A stretch of 64,000 bases of DNA from Myotis daubentonii (GCF_963259705.1 NC_081844.1:107880965-107944964); one strand, 5' to 3'. Numbered from the stretch's first letter, positions 24,262 to 34,760 are shown. Notes: generated by a model from the sequence alone, not told the origin. Translations and numbers: made by a program.

Positions 24262-24430
24262 AGCGAGTGGCTCTCAAACTTTGCAGCAAGTCAATAACCT
24301 GGGGATCTTTAAAAAATACTGATGCCTGCTTTGGGCCCCCAGACATTCTGATTCAATTGGTTAGGGGTGCACTCTGGGCAACAGTATTCTTACAAGCTCT
24401 CTGGGTGGTTCAAAGGAGCAGCAAAATTGG
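24262..24430 (+). mobile_element. MER5-like (Charlie hAT) fragment
   Basis: AGTGGCTCTCAAACTTTGCAG, AATAACCTGGGGATCTTTAA and CAGACATTCTGATTCAATTG follow MER5A/B order. Confidence 0.65.
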
Positions 24431-24626
24431 GGAAGTGCTAGTCCCATCTGGATGCATGTACCTCCACAGTATTCATTGAGTCACTTGACCATTGTTCATT
24501 GAGCACCTACAATATGCCCTGCAGTGTTCTAAAAGTAGGAGACATCACAGAGAACAAAAGCACTGCCCTCGTGGAGCTGACATTCTAGTCAGAGGAAGCA
24601 GACAAGAAACAAAAGAATAAGTAAAC

Positions 24627-24629
<3 letters not shown>

Positions 24630-24660
<31 letters not shown>

Positions 24661-24682
24661 TGTGTGTGTGTGTGTGTGTGTG
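24630..24682. repeat. (AC)n-(GT)n perfect palindrome
   Basis: An AC run of about 14 units turns at CACGTG (24655-24660) into about 12 GT units, so the whole 53 bp is self-complementary. It directly borders the truncated Helitron. Confidence 0.95.
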
Positions 24683-24957
24683 CAACCATCTGACCGGTAG
24701 CTATGACACATACTGACCACCAGGGCGCAGATGCTCAATGCAGGAGCTGCCAAGCTGCGGTGACTTGGCAGCTGCGGTTCTCAGGTGACCCACCCAGAAC
24801 CAGAGAGGAGGGAGCCCGATTCCAGCTTGCATCACCCAAGAATGGCCCTCTTGCAATCTGGGACCCCTTGGGGGATGTTGGAGAGCTGATTTTGGCCCAA
24901 TCCCCTCAGGCCATGCCGAAGGACCCCACCGGTACACAAATCTGACCGGGCCTCTAA
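24683..24957 (+). mobile_element. HeliBat-type Helitron, 5'-truncated
   Basis: Shares the ACTGACCACCAGGG and GCAGGAGCTGCC blocks with the copy at 61.5 kb and ends GGGCCTCTAA followed by T, matching the CTRR|T terminus. The 5' end is lost at a CA/TG microsatellite. Confidence 0.8.
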
Positions 24958-25016
24958 TATAATATGTTAGATGAGAATAAGTGCTTCAGAAGTCACATGT
25001 GGCCAGAGTAACTTTT

Positions 25017-25249
25017 ATTTTATTTTTTAGATTTTTTGACTTCAGAGAGAAAGGGAGGGGAGGAGGGAGAGAGGGAGAGGGAGAGAGAGAGAGAAACATC
25101 AATGATGAGAGAATCATTGATCAGCTGCCTCCTGCACATCCCACATGGGGATCAAGCCCACAACTCAGGCATATGCCCTGACCGGGAATCAAACCATGAC
25201 CTCCTGGTTCATAGGTCAATGCTCAACCACTGAGCCACACCAGCCTGGT
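25017..25249 (-). mobile_element. Ves SINE
   Basis: Reverse-oriented SINE with GA-rich tail, AACATCAATGATGAGAG and a tRNA-like head. Flanked by CAGAGTAACTTTT (25004-25016) and CAGAGTTACTTTT (25250-25262), a 13-bp target duplication with one change. Confidence 0.92.
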
Positions 25250-25790
25250 CAGAGTTACTTTTTGATGACACCCAAGTCACCCATATACCAGTTGATAGCA
25301 TCTGCCCCATCTACTGCTGACCAGCTTCTGATCCCCACCCCAAACCCAACTGAGTGTTCACCTCAGGCATACAGCAACACCAGCTCACACAATGACTCCA
25401 TCCTGGTCACACGCTAAGCACGAATCCCAAACACACAGGCAGGTTCAACCCCATGGCAGACAAGCCCTTAGTCTTGATAGTCCCTGGCCATTTGCTCCAG
25501 CCCCAAATTCCCCCATGAACCCAGCACTCTGTGTAGAAGATGAAGCCTCTTTTGTCCCACAGCAGATCGCAAACTCAGTTCTACTCCCCACAACTTCCTC
25601 TGCAGAAAACCCACCACAGTTTTTACTTTAGTATCTAGAGTCACAAGAAAACAGATGAATGAAACAGATGGGAAAGGCCTCCGAGTGATAAGGTTGTTGA
25701 TGCTGGAAGGTCCCTTAGAGCGCATCCCACCTCACCCCCTCACCCCCTCATTTTACAGCTAGTCCAGAGAAGTTAATAAGTCACTTGCTC

Positions 25791-25992
25791 GCCCTGGCCA
25801 GTGTTGTTAGGTGGTTAGAGCGTCAGCCTACACAGTGTGGGAGGCAACCAATCAATGCTTCTCTCTCTCTCCCTCCCTCCCTCCCTCCCTCCCAGTCTGT
25901 CTGGTTCTTATCTTCTCTCCCTCCCTCTCTTTCACTCTCTCTTCCACAAATTAATAGAAAAAATATTCTTGGGTGAGGCTTTAAAAAAATAA
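25791..25992 (+). mobile_element. Ves SINE with internal deletion
   Basis: Head GCCCTGGCCAGTGTTG with GTTAGAGCGTCAGCC, then a jump straight to GTGGGAGGCAACCAATC; the middle segment with the box-B-like block is missing. Perfect 13-bp target duplication AAGTCACTTGCTC at 25778-25790 and 25993-26005. It splits an older MIR-like repeat. Confidence 0.9.
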
Positions 25993-26344
25993 AAGTCACT
26001 TGCTCAAGGTCATATGGCAAGTCAGCAGCGGAAACAGAATCCTCTCAATCCAGTGCTCCCTCTCTCTGCTACCCCGTCCTGCCTCCCTAGGTTAGCATAA
26101 GGGAGCTTCATCCACCTGGTAAAACAGGCCGCAGAAATCCCCTTTGGGAACCCACTCTTCCCTGTTCTCGAACCATGATTTAGGTACAATCCAATCCACT
26201 CAGCACCAAGTATTCCCAGTCCTGTGATCAGTTGGGGGCTAGACTCAGGACCCAGGTGAGGCAAGGCTGGGCAGGGAGATTTGCTGAGACTCGGCAGCTG
26301 CTCCAGTGCACTTAAACCTGGGGCCATGGAGCAGGAGCAGCTGC

Positions 26345-26650
26345 TACCATGTCGCCATTAGGTCGTCTCAAGAGGAACACACAAGGCCAAAGGGTAAAGA
26401 ATTATAAATGACGTGGGGATAAGGACACATATGTAATATCTTAATCAATAAAAAATATATTTAAAAAAAAAGAATTATAAATGTGCTGTTACATCTGCTG
26501 GCAGAAGGGGTGAGACCAAATGGCATCAGCGGGGCAGAGTAGGGGAGTATAAGGGTCAGTCAGAGTAATCGTTCGGACCCAGTGCAGGTGGGGGCCAGAT
26601 GTAGGTGATCCCTGGAAACTGGATGAGGTGGTTTACTGGAAGCCAAAGCC
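26345..26650 (-). mobile_element. LTR-like fragment related to the one beside the env relic
   Basis: Bases around 26372-26408 align closely with 31105-31143 (shared GCACAAG/CACAAGG, CCAAA, AATTATAAAT). Weaker similarity continues after a short L1-tail insertion, including the shared AAATGGCA block. No env or other internal sequence accompanies it, so it may be a solo LTR relic. Confidence 0.4.
26411..26468 (+). mobile_element. Very short LINE-1 tail insertion (58 bp)
   Basis: GGACACATATGTAAT and AATCAATAAA match the last bases of the L1 end at 22.44-22.49 kb. A perfect 15-bp target duplication AAAGAATTATAAATG encloses it (26396-26410, 26469-26483). Confidence 0.85.
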
Positions 26651-27124
26651 GTTAACCATGAGACCTATAATGAGAATAACGGGGCGAGAGTCCCACGCAG
26701 GGCACAATGGAGCGCAAGAACCTGCCTAACAGTTGCCATCTCATGTGGGTTGGGTAAAGCCAGCACGGGACAGAGGAGATTTGAGAGACAAAGAGAAATG
26801 GAGTGGGGGGGACATCCTCCGACCTCCACCAAGCCGCACCTGAGGAAATTCCTGCCGGTGTTTCCTTTTAGCTTCATGAACCAATCAATTTCTCTTGAGC
26901 AAAAAGTTTAGTTGGGTCACTGTCACCTGCAGGCCTGACCATGACAGAGGGAATCCCTTTCTGGCTCTCCCCAAACTCCCTGACCTGCACCAACACATCC
27001 GGCTCTCTGACCCAACTCCCATCCTTTTGCCCTCGATCTCTCCAACTCTTAGGGTTTCACAGAGCATGGTCCCTCTGCCTCCCTGGTACTGAGTCACCAC
27101 CTTCTTCCACACTGTGATGAGCAG

Positions 27125-27604
27125 GAGGACAATGGTCCCCCCAAAATGTCCATTTCCTAATCCCTGGAACCTGTGACTATGTTGTTACTTTACTTGCAAA
27201 GAGGAATTAAGGCTGCAGAGGAAATTAATGTTGCTAATGATCTGACCTTAAACCTGGGAGATTATCCAGTTGGGCTCAATGTAATCACTAGAGTTCTTAC
27301 AAATGGAAGAGAGAACCAGAGATGGAAGCATAGAAGGACTCAGCCCCACACAGCTGGCTTCAAGATGGAAAAAGTACCCACAAGCCAAGGAAAGTGGGAA
27401 AAGCCCAGGCAGCAGGTAAAGGCAAGAAAATAGACTCCCCACTAGAGCTTCCAGAAGGAGCCCGTCCCTGTCCACACTGATGTCAGCCCATGAGACTGAG
27501 CCCAGCCAGATATCTGATGTCAAGAATTGTGGGAGAGTAAATTTGTGTTGTTGAAGCCACTAAGCTTGTGGCCATTTGTTACAGCAGCAATAGGAAACTA
27601 ATGC
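27125..27604 (+). mobile_element. MLT1-type (ERVL-MaLR) LTR
   Basis: Sense-orientation landmarks: ATGGTCCCCCCAAAATGTCC, GAATTAAGGCTGCAGAGG, TGGGCTCAATGTAATCAC, AAATTTGTGTTGTTGAAGCC and the end AGGAAACTAATGCA. Confidence 0.75.
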
Positions 27605-27920
27605 ACACCTCAAAGACCCTGATGTTGGCAATTGAGAGATTGGTCAACATTTCATTTCTTCCTGTAGCTCTGATTGAGCATTTACCATATGCCTGACTCT
27701 GGGCTGGATGCTAGAAACAGCAGGACCAGCAAGATACCGGATCCTGGCCGTCCAGGCTCCTACAGCCAAGTTGGGGGCAGGGGACAGATCTGCTGTCAAC
27801 ACTGATGGAGACTGATAAGTGCCATGATCAGAAGGGTGTGGGATGCTACAGAGCCCACAGGAGAGACACCTAATCCTGCGGAAGATGGGGAGAGAGGACA
27901 TGTTCAGAAAGCATTTCATG

Positions 27921-27950
27921 AATAAAAAAATAAAAAGAAAGAAAAAGAAA
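27921..27950 (+). mobile_element. A-rich insert of 30 bp between 15-bp direct repeats
   Basis: AGAAAGCATTTCATG occurs at 27906-27920 and again at 27951-27965. Between them is only A-rich sequence (AATAAAAAAATAAAAAG...). This has the form of a retroposon reduced to its tail, made by target-primed reverse transcription. Confidence 0.65.
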
Positions 27951-28824
27951 AGAAAGCATTTCATGGAGGAGTCAAAGCTGAGCTTACTCTCAGGTTGGCT
28001 GAGATTTACAACCAAAGGTGGGGAAAGGCTTTCCAGGGAGAGGGGACAGCATGAACAAAGGCTCAGAGTATGAGCAAACATGTCACGTTGTGGAAATTGG
28101 AGCATGACAAGGGTTGGAGGAGATGTGGAAGCAGAGGCTGCAGTAGGAGGCAGGCCATGTGGGGCCTGGAGTGCCCGGCCACAGAGGCCAAACTTCATCC
28201 ACAGGTGCTGGGGAGCCACTGAAGATTTTAAGAAGAGATGAACAGGCAGCGTGGAGGGTCAATTGGCGGCTCAGAGACCAACGTGGAGACTCCAGCAGAG
28301 AATGAAAGCTGTGTGTACGAGGGCACAGCAGTGGGGAAGGGAGAGGAAGGAGAAAGTGGAGAGCTAACGGATAAGAGGAACAGGCTGGTGTGGCTGGCCA
28401 GGGTGAGTCAGGGAAGGAACGAAGCTGGGAACGACTGTGTTTTCTGGTCTGGGCTAGTGGGCAGACAGTGGAACCCTTCTCTGAGATGGGACAACTCAGA
28501 GGTGAGCTGGTTTGAGTGTGGGGGGGGGGTGATGAAGAGGAGTCTGTGGGGCCTGGGAGCATCCCCCGGAGAGTACAGGAGGCAGTTGCCCAGCAGAGAG
28601 TCTGAACTGGAAGTAAGATGTGAGTTATCACTGATGAGATTCAAGGTCCTACGAGTCGATGGCCCAAGGGGCTGGTGGGAAGGGAGAAGAGGCCTGGGGA
28701 ACTTGATTCACTTCACAGGTTTCTCTCTATACCAGAAAAGGGAAAATGATATAGTCTGCACAATATGGGAGCAGGAAGATACCTCAAAGGCTACAAATAG
28801 AACTGTCAGGATTCTCACACAGAG

Positions 28825-28912
28825 ACAGGACAGGGAGTGAGGATTCAGTGGATACCACAACCCCCAGCCCAGCCACCATGGACCCAAGGAGCTGCAGGGT
28901 AGGGTGCATCCT
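28825..28912 (+). repeat. Dispersed direct repeat, copy A
   Basis: GAGTGAGGATTCAGTGGATACC, CCAGCCACCATGGACC and GGTAGGGTG recur in the same order at 30517-30598. Family unknown to me. Confidence 0.7.
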
Positions 28913-29749
28913 CCAGAGACCCTGGGGACCAGGCTGGGAGTTGATCCAGCTCCCTGCCAGCATCCAAAGGTGCCCATGACACCATCCCCACTGCCAAGGA
29001 GAGGTTTGCACCATGGTGACAGGTTTAGGCCCAGAAAATTCCCCCACCTCGGTGCTCCCTTCACATGAGAAGAAGGGGCTTCCTGGTCCCGACAGAGCCA
29101 ACCCCAACCCCCTCCACAACTCCTACAGTTGTTTTCTTCCCTTGCCCCCCAGGCTCACCATCCCTGGGAGCATTTAATAACTGGCTGCCAAGTCCCCTGG
29201 GGACAGACTAATGAAACTGCTTCCTCTGGACCTTGAGCTCTGGTTGCCCTGGAAACTCTGGTTTCTCTGTACAAAGGGTCAGTGGATGCCATGGGGACAG
29301 GAATCCCCTCTCTGCCTTCCCTTAGGTTGGCCTCCTCCAGGGTGGGTACTAATTGGTAAAACCCTTTTGCTCTTCTGTTATACCCCCCTGCATATCCCAG
29401 AAGGCCTCATTGGACAGGCTGATGGTTGGGCCCATGATTCTCAGATCCTTCCATCACACCTCCTTACTCCATACTGCAATCAGGACAATGTGGGGAGGAG
29501 TCAGGAGGTTGCCCGTCCCATCCACAGGGCTGACCATGACCGTGCCAGTGCACAGCTCCTCCACTGTCAGGGGCTAATGGTACCACACATGCTGTTGCTC
29601 AGTCTCATGCTTTCCCTAAAGGGCTCCCCAATGTCTTCCCTGACTACTTGGCTACATCTGGGTCATAGAGATCAACAGGCAGATCTGTCTTCACAGACCA
29701 GGCTGTGATCTCTGGTGTCCTGAGAAACATCTGCTGAGTTTGCCTGCCA

Positions 29750-30170
29750 GCTATCTCCCCTTCTTCTGGGTGCAGGACCCCAATATTACTTCGGGAGGAC
29801 TACCCCTCATTCACTCTCAGCCCTATAGTTCTGGATCCACTGTCTCTGGTGTGGCCATGTGACCTTGGTCTGACCTATGAGAGGACCACATCTTCTTATC
29901 CACTTGATTGGCTCAGGGATGGTCATGTGACCCAAGTGTGACCAGTGAGAACCCTACTTGGGACTTCAACTGGAACCACTGGGGGAAAAGCTCCCTCTCT
30001 TCTCTGCAGTGGCTGAACTGGCCCAGGGAAGGCCCGGAGCTGCCAGCAAACATCTTGCTACCTTATGGGGAAACCCACCTGGGAGGGGAGCTCATACAGA
30101 GTAGGGCAGAGCTGAGAGATGGTGAGAGTTTCTGGTTTGAGCTCTTGAGCACCAGATGATCAGACCTGCA
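29750..30170 (+). repeat. Ancient interspersed repeat, LTR-like
   Basis: Carries GTCATGTGACCCAAGTGTGA, GGACTTCAACTGGAACC and AGAGCTGAGAGATGG in the order of a mammal-wide repeat I recognise but cannot name. A related copy lies at 47390-47829. Confidence 0.5.
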
Positions 30171-30516
30171 GATTTCAGAGCATTGTCCATAATACAACCC
30201 TGGGTACACAGAAGTGTTGTTTGATTCAGGCACGCTCATTCAGAGGGCAAGGCTGCCCCACATTCTATGGCAACCAAACTTATAAACCCAGGCCCTGGTT
30301 TGCTGACACTTACAATTACTCAGAAGAAACCAGAATACAGATTTATGCTGGCAGCTCCAGGCCCTCACTGGGCCAGTTCAGCCACTGCAGAGGAAAAAGG
30401 GAGCCTTTCCCCCAGTGGTTCCATCATGAATGAGTTGTATCAGGAATGAGTCTTGCGAGCAACAACACTCACATTTTGAATTAAGCATTGTCCACTGGGC
30501 TCTGAGTCAGACAGAA

Positions 30517-30598
30517 CATGGAGTGAGTGTCCATTGGACACCACAACCCCTACCCCAGCCACCATGGACCTAAAGAGCCACAGAGTAGGGTGTGGGCC
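30517..30598 (+). repeat. Dispersed direct repeat, copy B
   Basis: Aligns along about 80 bp with 28825-28912, roughly three quarters of bases matching by eye (GGAGTGAG, CCACAACCCC, CCAGCCACCATGGACC, AGTAGGGTG). Confidence 0.7.
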
Positions 30599-30820
30599 AC
30601 AGCTCTGCAGGTCACATCTTCTGTATGAGATTTAGTTACATCCTCTTTGAAATGGAGGTACTAGCTGAAGGTTAATCAGGAGACTCATTCTATTTCTTAT
30701 GTTAAAATGTGCTACTCCCACTTCTTCATCCTATGAACTCCTACTTAGCCTTCAAAACACCACTCAGTGTCACTTCCACACAGTCTCATTCCTACCTCAG
30801 TGCCCCACAAAGATAATATA

Positions 30821-30942
30821 CAGGATTGGGCAAAAGTAGGTTTACAGTTGTTTGTATGCAAAATAATTAATAAATATTAACACAAGAATAAACTCTGTAT
30901 TTCATACACTCACAACTATAAACCTACTTTTGCTCCACCCTA
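30821..30942. mobile_element. Mariner-derived MITE (about 122 bp)
   Basis: Inverted ends CAGGATTGGGCAAAAGTAGG and the complement of CCTACTTTTGCTCCACCCTA, flanked by TA on both sides (30819-30820, 30943-30944). GCAAAAGTAGGTTTA matches what I recall of bat mariner-type MITEs. Confidence 0.75.
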
Positions 30943-30944
30943 TA

Positions 30945-31088
30945 TATGAGTGCTTATTATATGTTAGGCATTATGCCGTTGTATCTAAATCTGCATAATA
31001 ACCCTAAAATGTGGGGACTAAAATATCCCTGTTTTGCAAATGAGACATCAGAAACTTAAGGTTGAATTAACTTACCCAAGATAACACT
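30945..31088 (+). mobile_element. MIR fragment
   Basis: GTGCTTATTATATGTTAGGC and CTGTTTTGCAAATGAGACATC followed by TTAACTTACCCAAG. It sits between the mariner MITE and the LTR-like region. Confidence 0.6.
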
Positions 31089-31089
31089 G

Positions 31090-31740
31090 TTAAGGTCACC
31101 AAAGAAGGAATGCACAAGACCAAAAGTGGTAAGGAATTATAAATCTCTTAGATCATCTGGATACCAGATGGGCTGAGCCACAAAATGGCACCAGCAACCA
31201 GGGATGGGGAGTCAGAAATTTTAAAGGACTCTAGGCAGGCTTTTTCTGGGCAGAGAATTCTCTGGGTGGGTCCCTGAGAAGGTCCAGAGGGGAAGGATAA
31301 TGGTCTTGGCGCATGGAATGCGGTCTAAGTGAAAGGGAATGTCTGTTGTGAAGTGGTCTAAAGGTCAGTTCTCAGGGGAGGGGGTATCGATTTAATTATT
31401 TGATCAGACTTAACATTCCAGCCTTTGTGTTTTATGGAATAGGGATGGAGGTCATATCTTCCATAGTTACTTCCTGCTGAGGGAGGACGTTGAGATCATA
31501 GGGGGATGGACTTGATTGTAGTCAGCTGGAATGCTATATGGATTCCTCCTGGTTAGAGTGAGGGGTTGCAGGAGGATGATTTCCCTGAGGGACTGGTTGG
31601 CGAATACTCACAAGCAGTCCTGAAGGAAACATGGCGCAAAATATATGGGCCAAAAACGAGGATGAGGAATAGGAACGTTAATTGTCTTATGAAGGGAAGT
31701 AACTAGGTATACCAATTTATATTCTTTAGCCAGTAGTCCC
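31090..31740 (-). mobile_element. Probable 3' env end and LTR of the ERV1 relic
   Basis: Follows the env fragment on the - strand, where a 3' LTR should lie. It shows clear similarity to a second fragment at 26345-26650, which supports its being a repeated LTR. Boundaries are not defined and no intact TG...CA ends were found. Confidence 0.45.
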
Positions 31741-31749
31741 ATGAATTTC

Positions 31750-32240
31750 AGTGACATTCTTTAATCTTTGTGGCTCTTTCTGTTAATTTTTGGGTGGCAA
31801 CCCTGACTAGGCCAGACTAATTGACATAAAAACAACATTCTTCTTCCAGAAAGAGGCATAGACCCACCTTTCTCCACAGTTAGGTCTAGTTCTCTCTGAT
31901 TTTCGAGGGTGACAGCTGCTAGTGAGTCTATCTGATCCTGAATTTGAACTAAACTTTTGGTAGTGTCATCTAGGCTTTCTTGTAGGTCCTGAGACAGGAT
32001 TTCAAAATATGATAGAGCAGTGGTTAAGCCCCCTATGCCAGTCCTGACACCTGCTGTGATGCCGAGGGTTATGAGGAGAGAACTCATCTGGACTGCCCTT
32101 TGTGTCAGATATGATGGGTTACGGGGATAGGTAAAGACTGATCATTGGGGGCTACATCTACATTGGGTGAGAGATAGATGAGAGTACAAGTTCCTGTCCA
32201 GTTGAGAGACTTCATGCCAGACTAAAGCATCCATGCATGT
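31750..32240 (-). pseudogene. Gammaretrovirus-like endogenous env fragment (SU end and TM ectodomain), decayed
   Basis: On the - strand the open part 32087-31761 (108 codons) has the layout of a gammaretroviral TM ectodomain: a Gly/Ala/Leu/Thr-rich fusion-peptide-like region, a Gln/Asp-rich heptad coiled coil, then an immunosuppressive-domain-like segment (ENQRELDL). The frame breaks just after it, before the cysteine motif. Upstream on the same strand (32240-32090) translated fragments resemble the C-terminal end of SU, including NWTGTC, and are interrupted by stops. No gag or pol was recognised. This is an old ERV1-type relic and is not expected to be functional. Confidence 0.75.
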
Positions 32241-32999
32241 GCTGTGACCACCAAGAGGATCTTACAAATACTTCCTCCTACTCATCTTGCTCCCCATTGC
32301 CCCCAACTTTCTTGTCCCCAACCGTGGGCCCTGGCATTCACTGAGTGTCCCCAGGCTATACCAGGAAGACTGAACTATAATGTCCCAAAAGGCCCACTGA
32401 CAAGCAAAAAAGAAAGCTGGTGGAAAGGAGACTTCCATTAACGGAGAACCTGGCCCCTTCAGAGGGCCAGCATCTCTCTAGGTTTGGAAATATCTGCCAG
32501 ACACATCATTAAGTCATCAAAGCAAAGGCGGGACCTATTATAAATAAAAGAGAGTTGAAAGAATACCTAGTCATATTTGTTTGCATCTGCATAAAAAAAA
32601 ACTAGAAGCATACACAATTATCTAATACAAGGGTTTATTTGTGATGAAGGGTTCAGAACAGAGCAGATGGTGAGAGGTGTGGGCGTTAGAGCTTTTCATT
32701 CTATGCTGTTTTATATTGTTTTGATTTTTGAACCCTAAGAATGTATTACCTATTTAAAACAAACAAACAAAAAGTGTTAAATAACAAAAGAGGAAAGACC
32801 CACTCATCTCCAGCTGACTGTTGTCGTGCAAAGATCCAGGCCTGGGTTGCTGACACTTACAATTTGGGCTCCAAAGGAGGAATGTCAGTCAATTTCCTGA
32901 GCTGCTCCACGGTGACTCATGACATGGCTGAGTCCCCACTCATGGGATGGGGGAGAGAAGATGTTCAGCCTCGGTTTCCCCAACTCCAAAATGAGACCA

Positions 33000-33300
33000 T
33001 TAAAGATGCACCTGCGAATCTCATGCGGCTTCAGGGTTTGCATGTTTGCAGGCTCCTGGCACACAGACTTGGCTCCATGAGTGTGTTCATTATTCAGGAG
33101 CCGTGCATTCAATTAGCCTGGCTGCTGATGCAACAGGAATTCGCAGCAGCAACTGGCCTGTGAGGGGAGGAGGAGGCTGAAACTTCTCGTTTTGACAAAT
33201 GGCTTTTGTTTATTCACGACGGGCAAACAAACGCTCCACCAACATGCAGCTAATCACCAAAAATAACAGCACATATGTTCCTCTGAGGACCGTTCCTTGC
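33000..33300. promoter_or_regulatory. Candidate conserved non-coding element
   Basis: A repeat-free, moderately AT-rich block with clustered homeodomain-like (CAATTAG, TCATTATTCA), forkhead-like (TTGTTTATTC) and TAATCA sites. Purely a compositional impression; conservation is not tested. Confidence 0.25.
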
Positions 33301-33406
33301 TAACAAGCACATCAATTGTGGGGCGCTGGAGGTGGGTGGGGAGGTTCTGTGCTCTTCTCCTGCACCCCACAGCCCTGTGAGAGCCACCAAAAGGCTCTGG
33401 ATGCCC

Positions 33407-33436
33407 TTAACCATCTGAGCTACCTGGCCAGGGCTG
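33407..33436 (-). mobile_element. Short Ves SINE head fragment
   Basis: The reverse complement reads as the head of a Ves element (GCCCTGGCCAGGTAGCTCAG). No tail is present. Short, so uncertain. Confidence 0.45.
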
Positions 33437-33774
33437 TTCTCCTCCCGAAGGCAGCATTTTGTTCACAGCTATAGCCTTACAATTGGAACAGTGCCTGGCA
33501 CATAGTAAGTACTCAATAAATATTTTTTAATAAATGAGTCCCCACTGTCCAGCCTCCAGGCCACCTGGCAACTCATCAGACTGCAGGGAAAGCTCCATGC
33601 CCTGTCCTCTATGAGGCTCCCCTGATCACAAACGTCCTCCAGCAGAGGATATCACCCCTTGCCTGAGCTGCCAGGGGTTGGGGTGCCCACTGCCCCATAT
33701 ACCCCAGCCTGTCCTGGGGGCCACCACTCCACAGCACCAAAGGCCTGCAGGTGTGTTGGCCACATTTTCTTTTT

Positions 33775-33903
33775 TTGTTGTTGCTGTTGTGGTTAACCCT
33801 CACCCGAGGATATTTTTTCCATTGATTTTTCAGAGAGAGTGGAAGGGAGATGAGGAGGGGGTGAGGGGAGGGAGGGAGGGAGGGAGGGAGGGAGGGAGGG
33901 AGG

Positions 33904-33951
<48 letters not shown>

Positions 33952-34120
33952 AGAAAAGAGAGAAACATCAATGTGAGAGACACATTGATTGGTTGCCTCC
34001 TGCACGTGCCCCAACCAGGGCTGGGGATCAAACCTTGTACGTGCCCTTGATGGGAATCGAACCCTTGACCCTTTGGTGTGAGGGCCAACACTCTAACCAC
34101 TTAGCAACACTGGCCAGGGC
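33775..34120 (-). mobile_element. Ves SINE with expanded GGGA/GA tail
   Basis: Reverse-oriented: GAGAAACATCAATGTGAGAG, the head with GAACCCTTGACCC, and CACTGGCCAGGGC at the right end. Its tail contains a long GGGA repeat (33866-33910) and a GA repeat to about 33950. Weak flanking match CATTTTCT / ATATTTTCT. Confidence 0.88.
33866..33960 (+). repeat. (GGGA)n and (GA)n microsatellite in a Ves SINE tail
   Basis: About 11 GGGA units followed by about 18 GA units; an expansion of the SINE's CT-rich tail read on the other strand. Confidence 0.92.
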
Positions 34121-34264
34121 ATATTTTCTAAGTTAAAAAATAAAAGTGATGGAGATAAGCCATGTGTCAATGAGGACAGCGAGACAGTGGATTTGAAATC
34201 AGAGTATCTGGGGGAAGCCCAGGCTGCAGAGTCCCTGGATTAGACGGCCCTCCTTACCCCTGTA

Positions 34265-34415
34265 TGACAGCGAGTCTCTCCCCTTCCTGGTCTCCCCCTG
34301 AACTGAGCTCCTCCACGGTGGGAATCATGTCCCTTTCACCTTTGTATCCCCGGCGCCTCGCCCATGAGGCACGTGGGAGGTGCTCACTAAAGTGTGAGTG
34401 AGTGAGACATGAACA
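34265..34415 (+). mobile_element. L2 3' end
   Basis: GAGCTCCTCCACGGTGGG, CTTTGTATCCCCGGCGCC and GTGGGAGGTGCTCACTAA match the L2 terminus. Confidence 0.6.
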
Positions 34416-34579
34416 GCATGGGGAACAAGCAGGATTATTTCTGAGGCTCCCTGTAGGGACTGGTTAGGCTCCCTGTAGGGACTGGTTAGGCTCCTGTTGT
34501 CCCTACAGGTAAAGAATACTCCTGGGAAGAGAACAATGATGGAAACCAGAAAGGACACTGCACTATCCCCTTCCTCTGG

Positions 34580-34760
34580 GTCACATTTCACAAAGCACGA
34601 ATCCACATTAGCGATCTTAACAACGTGCCCACCACTCCACCCCAAGAGGCAGCGGTTGTTACCCCCCAAGTCCAGATGAAGACACTGAGACCCAGAGATG
34701 AGCAGTTTGCTGAAAGCCATTCCAACTGCAGTGACGGAGCTGGAGCTGGGACTCGGCCAC
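34580..34760 (+). mobile_element. MIR fragment
   Basis: CCAGATGAAGACACTGAGACC and GGAGCTGGAGCTGGGACTC with a GGTTGTTACCCCCC-like core. Confidence 0.55.

Noticed and set aside
24703..24945. Open frame beginning MTHTDHQ, similar to one on the - strand near 61.5 kb
   Set aside because: Both come from the same non-autonomous Helitron family. The similarity reflects DNA repeats, not a conserved protein.
28238..28840. 200-codon open frame on the + strand
   Set aside because: Lies in old repeat-like DNA; an equally long antisense frame overlaps it and neither resembles a protein I know.
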